A DNA stretch of 64,000 nucleotides, taken from assembly GCA_949295065.1 (NCBI GenBank), contig CASFJQ010000001.1, forward strand, positions 124,001 to 188,000. Direction: 5' to 3'. The DNA is from an uncultured Parabacteroides sp. Its GTDB lineage: Bacteria; Bacteroidota; Bacteroidia; Bacteroidales; Tannerellaceae. Within the stretch, counting starts at the first letter, position 1. Every line of letters begins with the position of its first letter. Below the pieces are notes generated by a model that saw nothing but the letters and a program-made list of their open reading frames with translations, did no database searches and was not told the DNA's origin. Below, piece after piece: positions 48,665-55,986 of this stretch. The position numbers and the translations under genes were made by a program.

Positions 48665-49459
48665 CTATTGCTGATTGTTGAATTCCAAGTTGTAATTCAA
48701 AGTCAGATTATTTCCTAAGACGAAAGGATGATTGTGTTGCCTTATGTTTATGTCAAAATATGTGTTGAAAGGAATAAACCATTCGCTCATAAATTGTTTG
48801 AATGGCTCAATCTCCTCTTTCAATACGTTGTAATCCTCATTCTTTAGATTCTCTATAATTAGTTGGTATATTATAGACGGTTGCGTGCATTCCGGATTTT
48901 CTTCCCAGGTGTATCGCCCCGTTTTTATTTCAACCTTGCAATTAAACAAAAGCTCCAACAGGTTGCGGATAAAGCTGTAATTCGCACGCAAATGGCTGAT
49001 GAGCAACAGCAGCGGTGCAGTCTTTATTATGTAGGGATTCTTTTCTTCTTCGAGATTAAAATTGAAGAAATGTTTTAACATCAGTTTTAGCTTGTCCTGC
49101 AACAGTTCTGCCGTCTGTTGTTCTGTGTGAAGCCGGAAGCGGAATGCAAGAGTGTCAACTGGCTTGAACAAATCTCTTAGAATCTCTTCTCTTTTTTTAA
49201 GTTCCCTGTATTTAGTATCAAAATTCTTCCCTTTCAATGCGTAGTCATCTGCTATTATTCCTTGTGGAAGCAGTCTCAGGAAACTGTCACGCGAGATTGT
49301 CACCTGTTGTTCAGAATCATTTATATCCAAAATGTCACGGTTGTAGTTCCTGTAAAATGTGCCAGCACAATTTACTTTCCACAGCTCAGACTTGTCCGGA
49401 TATAAATAATTCAATAGACATTCAGCACTTATATTGAAGAGTTCGTTTTCGTTTATCAT
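48665..49459 (-). CDS. tssG: T6SS baseplate subunit TssG-like
   Basis: A 264-residue protein, shorter than proteobacterial TssG (about 330), as is normal in Bacteroidota. The assignment rests on position in the baseplate cluster, the ISRDSFLRLLPQGIIADDYA segment (F-x-x-L-L-P...G equivalent of the TssG FLGLxGxxGxLP motif), and the beta-rich C-terminus. It lies 12 bp after the E1 gene and 34 bp before tssK, all on the - strand. Moderately sure. Confidence 0.72.
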   Translation of the reverse strand: MINENELFNISAECLLNYLYPDKSELWKVNCAGTFYRNYNRDILDINDSEQQVTISRDSFLRLLPQGIIADDYALKGKNFDTKYRELKKREEILRDLFKPVDTLAFRFRLHTEQQTAELLQDKLKLMLKHFFNFNLEEEKNPYIIKTAPLLLLISHLRANYSFIRNLLELLFNCKVEIKTGRYTWEENPECTQPSIIYQLIIENLKNEDYNVLKEEIEPFKQFMSEWFIPFNTYFDINIRQHNHPFVLGNNLTLNYNLEFNNQQ

Positions 49460-49471
49460 GTTTTGAAGTGT

Positions 49472-50686
49472 TTAAAATATAACTTCCGAGTAGTTGTATT
49501 GATCAACTAGTTCAACAAAATGATTTCCACCTGCCGTTCTTACATGCAGGACGTCCCAATTGGGAAACCCCGCTTCTTTTAGAGTAATCTCTTTATATGG
49601 AAACCCGTTGCCGATGCATTTTATTTCATGTTGGTAAAAAGCATGGAATGGCAGATGTGACAGAGATGGATTTCCTTCTATAAATTCCCCGACTGCATAA
49701 TCAGGAAGCATAACCGGTATTTTCTGCTCATCTTTGCGTGTTATCAGATAGTCCACAAAACAATGGTTTGTAAAAAGAATCTCAAGCTCTTTGCATTCAA
49801 AAAGCTCTGAAAGGTAATCCAGTGTTTTGCCTATTGTCCAGTTTATTGAAATATCACATTTGCGGATTGGTGTCCACATCTCATGAACGGGACAGTCATC
49901 GTCATATCCTGCGAAATCCATTATGCGTGAGACAGGATGCTGTCCGTCATAATAAAACATTTTGCCGCAAAGCGATGTGAGTTCGCCGTTCTCCAATTCA
50001 TCAGGATGAAGGAGTTTTACGGCTTCCTGTGCTTCAACTGCTCCGATTATGGAGGCGATTATCGGAGTTGTCGGTACTCTTTTAGCTTCTTCGTTCTTGC
50101 GGATAACAGACGAGCATGACAATCTGTATGACAAGTCCTTCAATGCTTCCGGACCCAAGTTGCAGGCATAACAGTTTTTTCCGGGTGAAAACACTCTGGC
50201 TGTACCTTCCAGACCGTCTATTCCTCCATCTACCCACGGAATGCCGGCGCGCATGCAAAGACGGTTCAGGCAGTAGCGAGCCCATCTGTTGTCCAGACAA
50301 CCGATAACCACGTTCATCCTGCGCAAAAGTCCCAATCCTATGTCGTGGCAAATATTGCCTGTAATGGGCAACACTTTTATCGACGAGTTTATTTCTTTTA
50401 TTCTTTCAGCGGCAACTATGGATTTCTCTCTGCAGCTTTTGGCATCGTTTTCTCTGAAAAGAATGGAGCGGGTCAGGTTAGATGCTTCCACGGTGTCAAA
50501 GTCAACAATTACCAGATGTCCTGCTCCGAAAAGTGTCAAGTTTTTAAGGACTTCATTTCCCAGGGCACCACATCCAACTACCATGACGTTTGCCCGTTTC
50601 AGATTGTCGGACTTGAACCAGGAAAGTTGCGGGAATATATCCTCTCCCCATGTGCCGATTGTCGGGATTGAGTTGACCTTTTTCAT
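49472..50686 (-). CDS. E1-like (ThiF/HesA/MoeB family) Ubl-activating enzyme
   Basis: A 404-residue protein started at the ATG at 50686; an upstream frame extension of 191 codons is AT-rich, non-conserved and overlaps a predicted promoter. Motifs: nucleotide loop GCGALG (38-43), DFD (62-64) and N70-x2-R73 (the arginine finger region), K88, and D132-N133...R137...N141, all as in E1 enzymes. CYAC (172-175) is a half zinc site. Cys191, followed by a loop and the EAQEAVKLL helix, is the best candidate catalytic cysteine. Residues 275-404 form a C-terminal domain I do not recognise. It would adenylate the Ubl C-terminal glycine. First gene of the unit that continues into tssG. Confidence 0.86.
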   Translation of the reverse strand: MKKVNSIPTIGTWGEDIFPQLSWFKSDNLKRANVMVVGCGALGNEVLKNLTLFGAGHLVIVDFDTVEASNLTRSILFRENDAKSCREKSIVAAERIKEINSSIKVLPITGNICHDIGLGLLRRMNVVIGCLDNRWARYCLNRLCMRAGIPWVDGGIDGLEGTARVFSPGKNCYACNLGPEALKDLSYRLSCSSVIRKNEEAKRVPTTPIIASIIGAVEAQEAVKLLHPDELENGELTSLCGKMFYYDGQHPVSRIMDFAGYDDDCPVHEMWTPIRKCDISINWTIGKTLDYLSELFECKELEILFTNHCFVDYLITRKDEQKIPVMLPDYAVGEFIEGNPSLSHLPFHAFYQHEIKCIGNGFPYKEITLKEAGFPNWDVLHVRTAGGNHFVELVDQYNYSEVIF

Positions 50687-50712
50687 CGTGAGAAACTTTT
50701 CTGTTATTTTTT

Positions 50713-50746
50713 CAAAAGTAATAAATATTTGGGTAAAACATACAAA
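50713..50746 (-). promoter_or_regulatory. predicted promoter of the E1-baseplate operon
   Basis: On the - strand TACTTTTG (50713-50720) matches TAnnTTTG and TTTG (50743-50746) lies 22 nt upstream, one nucleotide beyond the usual 19-21. The -7 box is 26 nt before the E1 ATG, the same geometry as the box before the Ubl gene. Confidence 0.5.
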
Positions 50747-50853
50747 TGATTGACAATAATGTTTTGTTGAAAGTTTATGCATAAACGTGAATCTTATGTA
50801 TATATATATGGACTGAACAAAAACGTGGATTGTTCCTTCAAGGAAAAGAACGT

Positions 50854-50940
50854 TATGCACCTGAAAAAACTTGCCGATGTTTTTTCGGAAAGCTGCCGAC
50901 GTTTTTCCGGAAACATAGGCAGCCTTCCGGAAGAATATTA
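50854..50940. repeat. 22-nt-period palindromic array, ATGTTTTT type
   Basis: GATGTTTTTTCGGAAAGCTG at 50876 and GACGTTTTTCCGGAAACATA at 50898 are one 22-nt period apart; weaker units fall at 50854 and 50920. The remainder of the 826-bp gap between the E1 gene and the PEGA gene holds the E1 promoter, a hairpin at 51266-51291 (ACGGCCCTACG / CGTGGGACCGT, two wobble pairs) and a TATTTTTG box at 51398, but no gene I can support. Confidence 0.8.
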
Positions 50941-51512
50941 TGACTGGCAAAATGGACTGGTAACAGGATACTTTCCCGGGCAAAGTTTCACACATTTTGA
51001 AGTCTTTATTAATCAGTTCAATCATGTGATTCAGGATGAAATTTTGTGAAACTTCTCCCGAAATGCCTAGAGTCACAGGATTTGTCTGTTTGTCAGGTAT
51101 ATACGCTTGTTGTGAAACTTGTTGTCGGAAAGTCCTTGTATAGATGATGATACAAAAAATAAAATTGAGACAATATCGGGAATTGAGACGGAAAATGTGT
51201 CCGTAAGCGATATGGAATATATTCGGAAGAAATTCGCGTAGGTTCGAACGCAAATTCACTTATTTACGGCCCTACGCTCGCGTGGGACCGTATATATTTT
51301 CAGGTGATTATATACCTGGTATCAGCTCTCATAGTATTGCGAGAATGTAATGTGTATAAAATCAGATTACAACAATTTTTATTTATGACTTTTTCATTAT
51401 TTTTGTAATAACGGATATGTTTTTTGCAACATGACATTTTAAAAGGTTATAGGATTTTTCTGCAATCAGCTTCCGTTAGGTTTATATTGTTGATTTTTTA
51501 CTGATTTCTTTA

Positions 51513-52841
51513 ATGAAATATTTGTGTACGATAATATTGTTTCTGATATCATTTCCTGCTATATCGCAAAGCATACATGTTGAAGATTTCGGTAAGTATA
51601 AGAAGCCTTTTTTGAAGAAGGCGGCTTTTGTTACCGACAAAAGGAATGCTTTGATCGATTTTTATACTAGCGAGAAAGGATTTTCGTTTTTTATTGGAAA
51701 TATGCAAGTGGCAGCTGAGGAAGGAGAGGACTGCCTTACTGTTTCCTTGCCCCATAAGTCTGATTTCCTGATTATAAAGCATCCGAAACACGGAACGGAG
51801 ATTTGGAAAATTCCCGGTTCCGGTGTAAAGAAGAAAAAGCGTTATCATGCGAATCTGGTTATAGATGATGTTGATAAAGAGTACAAGCAGGAGAAGCAAT
51901 GGCTTTTGCTGAATACTAAGCCGGGAAATGCCATAGTTTATGTGGACAGCATGATTTATCAGATACAGAATGGGTATTTGCAGCTTTATTTGCCTATAGG
52001 GAAACATCCTTTGTGTATAGAATCTCCATTTTATACATCATTGGCCGATACCGTTGAACTGACTGATTCATTGCGCGTTGAACGTGTTTACACATTAATA
52101 CCTTTTTATTCATATTTGACAGTCGAGACCGGAAGAGCTGATGCAAATATAATGCTTGACGGTAAACTTGTGGGCAAAGGCCGCGTTTCAACCGGGCGTT
52201 TGAAGCCTGGACGATATAATTTGTCTGTGAATTTGGGAGACTCGCTTTGTTATTCAGAATTTATAGACATAGAAAATGCAGAAAGAAAAGTCGTTGATTT
52301 GTCCGATGCAGATTATCGTCCTTTGCAGTCCGGGAATTTTCGGGCTGAAAATAAAAATATAATGTTGCAGGATTCAGTATCATCGATTGAATATAATACT
52401 GAATATGATGAAGTGGAGACTCATTTGGCAGAGGTTTATATCGAGGCATTTGATGACAATACGGAGATATGGTTGAACAGGGAGTTTGTCGGTAAAGGCG
52501 AATGGAAAGGCAACCTTGCTCCCGGATTTTATGCGGTGAGTACGAAAAAAGAAGGATTGGATTCACGGACAGAATATTTTTGGGTTGACGGAGACAAAAA
52601 TGTTGAATTGAAATTGATGGCTCCGAAGGCTGATTATGGTTTCCTTAATGTATCCTGCGACGTGGAGAACGCTGAAATTTACCTTAATGGAGTGTATGTG
52701 GGATACGCTCCTTGTGTTCTGCATGATTTACCGATAAACCGCACTTATCGTGTCCGTTTGGTGAAGGGGAAAAAGGAGGCGGAACAGATAGTCGATTTGA
52801 AAGGGAACGATATTGTGAATTTGAAATTGAAATTGAAGTAA
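51513..52841 (+). CDS. exported PEGA-domain protein
   Basis: A 442-residue protein with a signal peptide (1-18). After an N-terminal domain of about 120 residues come four PEGA-like modules, each a short beta-sandwich: near 130-175 (LNTKPGNAIVYVDSMIYQI), 195-245 (MLDGKLVGKGRVSTGRLKPG), 305-350 (IWLNREFVGKGEWKGNLAPG) and 375-440 (IYLNGVYVGYAPCVLHDLPI). PEGA modules act in surface or periplasmic binding. It is on the opposite strand from the T6SS genes, so it may be a separate unit or an associated surface factor. Confidence 0.82.
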   Translation: MKYLCTIILFLISFPAISQSIHVEDFGKYKKPFLKKAAFVTDKRNALIDFYTSEKGFSFFIGNMQVAAEEGEDCLTVSLPHKSDFLIIKHPKHGTEIWKIPGSGVKKKKRYHANLVIDDVDKEYKQEKQWLLLNTKPGNAIVYVDSMIYQIQNGYLQLYLPIGKHPLCIESPFYTSLADTVELTDSLRVERVYTLIPFYSYLTVETGRADANIMLDGKLVGKGRVSTGRLKPGRYNLSVNLGDSLCYSEFIDIENAERKVVDLSDADYRPLQSGNFRAENKNIMLQDSVSSIEYNTEYDEVETHLAEVYIEAFDDNTEIWLNREFVGKGEWKGNLAPGFYAVSTKKEGLDSRTEYFWVDGDKNVELKLMAPKADYGFLNVSCDVENAEIYLNGVYVGYAPCVLHDLPINRTYRVRLVKGKKEAEQIVDLKGNDIVNLKLKLK

Positions 52842-52850
52842 TGTAATAGA

Positions 52851-52920
52851 GACGAGTTGACAAGGGAACAAGAGGACAAGGAATGAGTCTTGTTCCTGAA
52901 GCCTTGTCAGCTCGTCAACT
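52851..52920. repeat. inverted repeat, CCTTGTC family, copy 3
   Basis: GACGAGTTGACAAGG (52851-52865) pairs with CCTTGTCAGCTCGTC (52902-52916) with one mismatch, and GGAACAAG with CTTGTTCC inside. It lies between the PEGA gene and the next + strand gene. Confidence 0.8.
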
Positions 52921-52936
52921 AAAAAAGCTTTTTTAT

Positions 52937-53665
52937 ATGAGAACATCAGTTTACAACCTGTTGCGCGAAGTTCAACAGAAGATGAGCGGTTATGCCGTGT
53001 TCATGAATTACCAGTTTATGCATTTCAGTGTAAAAGCTGAACCGGCAGCTCTATTGTCGGTCGAAGTTGATATGGACGGTGAGCCGATGAACCTCGAGGA
53101 CGTTGCCGACGTTGCAATTCCTGAGGAAGACCAGTTTGCCTTGATTCCGAAGGAGCAGGAGGATTTGTTTGCAATATGTAAAGCTGTTGCCAAGGCTCAT
53201 CCCGATTATAAGATTGAGCAGAAGTCAATGAACGAAGAGGATGAAAACTCTGAAGAATCAGAATCATATGACGGTGGAGAAAAATACGTCTTATGTATTA
53301 TGCCTGAGGTCAATGATGACCGCCACGATGCAGGCATGGATTACGTTAAGGCTATTTATGAAGAGATGACGGCAAAGATTGATGTCGCGAATGCGGCTTA
53401 TGACGTGAAAATTGCCAAGCAATTGACGGATGCCAAACCGGAAGAAATAGACGAAGCTAAAGAGGAGCTTAAAAAGCTTTATGACCAGATTATGCAAACT
53501 TGCAAATCTTATCGTGAGGAGAAGGAGAAACAGATTGAGTCGGCTTACCAGGAATATCTGGCTAAGAAAGCTGAATCTGAACGTGCTGAAAACGAACGCC
53601 AGGCTGCGCGTGGCGAGGATATTGGTTCTAGGCTGGATTTGAACAAGATTGAAGAAGATGAATGA
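52937..53665 (+). CDS. acidic coiled-coil protein of unknown function
   Basis: A 242-residue soluble protein when read from the ATG at 52937; an earlier ATG at 52883 lies inside an intergenic repeat and is rejected. The first 100 residues look globular (MSGYAVFMNYQFMHFSVKAE); the centre is acidic and low-complexity; the C-terminal 90 residues form a charged helix (IMQTCKSYREEKEKQIESAY). It converges with the PAAR gene of the T6SS, so an adaptor or immunity role is possible, but nothing in the sequence shows it. Confidence 0.68.
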   Translation: MRTSVYNLLREVQQKMSGYAVFMNYQFMHFSVKAEPAALLSVEVDMDGEPMNLEDVADVAIPEEDQFALIPKEQEDLFAICKAVAKAHPDYKIEQKSMNEEDENSEESESYDGGEKYVLCIMPEVNDDRHDAGMDYVKAIYEEMTAKIDVANAAYDVKIAKQLTDAKPEEIDEAKEELKKLYDQIMQTCKSYREEKEKQIESAYQEYLAKKAESERAENERQAARGEDIGSRLDLNKIEEDE

Positions 53666-53682
53666 GGATGGTTAGGGATTCA

Positions 53683-53762
53683 GGGACAAGTTGACAAGGG
53701 AACAAGGAAAGGACTTTGTCCCGGAATCCTTGTTCACTTGTATCTGAATCCTTGTCAACTTG
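53683..53762. repeat. 22-nt-period repeat, CCTTGTC family, copy 4
   Basis: TCCTTG at 53727 and 53749 start units 22 nt apart (TCCTTGTTCACTTGTATCTG / TCCTTGTCAACTTGTGTCTG), paired with inverted ACAAGTTGACAAGG to the left. It lies between converging genes, a likely bidirectional terminator. Confidence 0.82.
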
Positions 53763-53770
53763 TGTCTGAG

Positions 53771-54160
53771 TTATTTCCCTTGCGAATCGCAAGTATGCCC
53801 GGGCATATTGATAGAAATGCTGCCGCCATATGCGCACATAAGCTTGCAATTGTCGAGGAGGGCGGGCATATTGGTGATTAACTGTTTGCCGCCCGGTGTC
53901 CATGGCGCTACTATTGCCGGAATGCAAGGCATCGGTGTAAGTACGCCCATTGCTGCGGATGTAGCCGAGGCTACTGTCGGATTGCTTAGCGACTGGCACA
54001 TTCCGAAAGGCATGATATTTACCATTGGCGCGAAATCCATGATTGTGGCTTTCGGTTTGTTCTGTATCATCGGCCTCAGTGGAACAGTTACCATTAATGA
54101 AGATGGAGCCATACCGAAGGAGCATTTTAGTGTTGCGCCCATACAAACATATTTTGCCAT
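53771..54160 (-). CDS. PAAR-like DUF4280 spike-tip protein
   Basis: A 129-residue protein of the DUF4280 family: CMGATLKCSFGMAPSSLMV at the start, TIMDFAPMVNIMPFGMCQ, NPTVASATSAAMGVLTPMPC, IVAPWTPGGKQLI and a closing CAYGGSISINMPG. These are the family's hallmark blocks in order, and the Cys set suits metal binding at the needle point. It would cap the VgrG trimer. It lies 13 bp after the beta-solenoid gene, and the VgrG gene precedes that, giving the order VgrG, extension, tip. Confidence 0.93.
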   Translation of the reverse strand: MAKYVCMGATLKCSFGMAPSSLMVTVPLRPMIQNKPKATIMDFAPMVNIMPFGMCQSLSNPTVASATSAAMGVLTPMPCIPAIVAPWTPGGKQLITNMPALLDNCKLMCAYGGSISINMPGHTCDSQGK

Positions 54161-54173
54161 ACTCTTCCTGTTT

Positions 54174-55964
54174 TTATTTGTTATCTGATTTCAATTCTTC
54201 TTCACTCAGCTTGGCACTCAGTTTGGCAGTCGATGGAGCGCCCGGAACAGAAACACCCTCAGTAGTGTAAGGGGTTTTGAATGAGGACTCTACCTTAAGG
54301 TTTTTCATATCTACTGTACCGGCTGTGACATCGGACTTGAATGTCGTTTTTCCTTGCAAAGTGCTTTCCCCGTAGAACGTAGTTTTGCTTCCTGACATTG
54401 AAGCGTTGCCTCCGCTCAATTGCAGGATTGCTTTGCCGTCTTGCTGGAGTTCTACGGTTGTGTCGCCAAACATTCCAACATTGTCGGATGCCAGCTGTAA
54501 GTTCTTGCTCTTGGTTTTCTTGTCTTTCGACCCGGCGTAAACTTTCTCGGCAAGCAGGAGCAAGGTGCTGCCGGCTGCAAGGCTCTTGTCTGTCCGTTTC
54601 TCTTTGTCCACATCCATGGATTTGACTTCGACAGCCTTGGCATTGACGGCAATTGAGCCGGTTGCCTTGCCTTCGGTGTCGGTGGCGTTGAGGTTGATTT
54701 TCTCTGCGCGCAGGTTGAACGAGCCTTCTTTGGTCAGGCTCTTTTCTTCTGTCTTGTCGTCTTTTGTCTCATAATCGACAGCCTCGACGTTGATGGCTTT
54801 GGAGATTACGCGCACGCTGCCTTCTGCTGGCAGGTCCGTGTTATTTTCTGTCTCTTTAGGGTTGGCAGTGTTAATTTCCACATCTTGTGAGCCTATAAAG
54901 ACATTGCTTTCTTTGATTAGTGAGCCGTCATTGTCGTATGATGCAAGATTTATATCCTTGCCAGATAATCCTATACCAGCTCCATCGTTAGTGCGCAGAT
55001 TACCGTCTCCGTCAATCGAAGTCAGGCTGATATTTTCTGACTCTATGGAAATGAAAGTTTCCGTTGTCTTATCCTTGAACGATGATTTCAACTTGTTCAC
55101 TTCTTCCTTTTGCTCCTTGATGCTGTTCAATTGGCGGTTTGCTTCGGCAAGGCGGGAGAGGACGTTGAAGTAGTTGGTCATGGAATAGTATATGGAATTT
55201 GAAAGATCCCTGATTTCTTCATGTAAATCGTCTATGTCCATGAAATTTGTTCGGGTCGTTGTCTCGTCTAAGTTCATAATATCCTTGTCGAATAACTTGT
55301 TGATTTCAGATATAAATGATGACACCTCGGATTTAGCCTTTTGCACTTCTGTTTTGATGTCGCTAACTTGAGATTTCAGGGCATTTTCTTCTTCTTCCAA
55401 GCTCTCTTTAAGTGTATCACAAGGGAGAGTGGCATTTAGGTTGATTTGTCCGTCAGTAGATATAGTGATACCACCGTTTATGCCTGATAAACCATAGCCG
55501 GGAAAAACATCTTTCGCTTGTTTTTCTCCACGTATAATGACACTGCGGGCTTGCGAGACAATTTCAGAAACTTCTTTCGCCACATTTTCCTGACCGTCTA
55601 TTCCCGGGTCCACAGCAATTTGGCGAATACTTGCAGCCCTGCTGATGATGCTTCCAGTTCCGGAATCACTTGCGCTGACGCCATCAATGTTTATATCCGT
55701 ACCTCTTATAATGATTTTAGAGTAATTGTTACATAGACAACCGCTTTTGTCGACATTACCTATGATAATCTCAGGAGCTGATATGACAACACGCTGATCG
55801 TCACGAATATAACGACCTTTCTCCAAGTTGTCAATCAAATCAATCTTCATCTGTTGGATTTCGTTTTTATGGCGACGAATTTCTTCTAAATCTTTTTCAA
55901 CATTTTTCTGAAAATCATCTAAAGCTTCCTGCCAGTTCTTGAATTGCTCCGCTATTGTCCTCAT
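54174..55964 (-). CDS. beta-solenoid spike-extension protein
   Basis: A 596-residue protein with coiled-coil segments (about 5-50 and 185-300) around a beta-rich part that contains IIIGNVDKSGCLCNN-type turns, then from about 305 to 560 a long run of repeated short strands (ENISLTSIDGDGNL; DINLASYDNDG; KINLNATDTEG), the look of the VgrG C-terminal beta-helix. It sits between VgrG and PAAR and may be a separate spike segment or an effector carrier. No toxin motif was recognised. Confidence 0.72.
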   Translation of the reverse strand: MRTIAEQFKNWQEALDDFQKNVEKDLEEIRRHKNEIQQMKIDLIDNLEKGRYIRDDQRVVISAPEIIIGNVDKSGCLCNNYSKIIIRGTDINIDGVSASDSGTGSIISRAASIRQIAVDPGIDGQENVAKEVSEIVSQARSVIIRGEKQAKDVFPGYGLSGINGGITISTDGQINLNATLPCDTLKESLEEEENALKSQVSDIKTEVQKAKSEVSSFISEINKLFDKDIMNLDETTTRTNFMDIDDLHEEIRDLSNSIYYSMTNYFNVLSRLAEANRQLNSIKEQKEEVNKLKSSFKDKTTETFISIESENISLTSIDGDGNLRTNDGAGIGLSGKDINLASYDNDGSLIKESNVFIGSQDVEINTANPKETENNTDLPAEGSVRVISKAINVEAVDYETKDDKTEEKSLTKEGSFNLRAEKINLNATDTEGKATGSIAVNAKAVEVKSMDVDKEKRTDKSLAAGSTLLLLAEKVYAGSKDKKTKSKNLQLASDNVGMFGDTTVELQQDGKAILQLSGGNASMSGSKTTFYGESTLQGKTTFKSDVTAGTVDMKNLKVESSFKTPYTTEGVSVPGAPSTAKLSAKLSEEELKSDNK

Positions 55965-55986
55965 AATTATTTAATGTAAATTTAAG

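Noticed and set aside
50777-51049. 90-codon + strand ORF
   Set aside because: It is translated straight through a 22-nt-period repeat array and has no ribosome site or recognisable domain.
51239-51258. tRNA T-arm-like GGTTCGAACGC
   Set aside because: The flanks do not pair as a T stem, and there is no acceptor or anticodon arm.
50687-51259. N-terminal extension of the E1 frame up to 51259
   Set aside because: AT-rich, no conserved motifs, overlaps a promoter-like TTTG-N22-TACTTTTG and a repeat array; the ATG at 50686 gives a normal E1 start.
52883-52936. Earlier start of the coiled-coil protein gene
   Set aside because: These 18 codons come from an inverted repeat of the CCTTGTC family; the ATG at 52937 is preferred.
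53760-54188. 142-codon + strand ORF over the PAAR gene
   Set aside because: It is a shadow of the DUF4280 gene, whose protein has every family block in order on the - strand.
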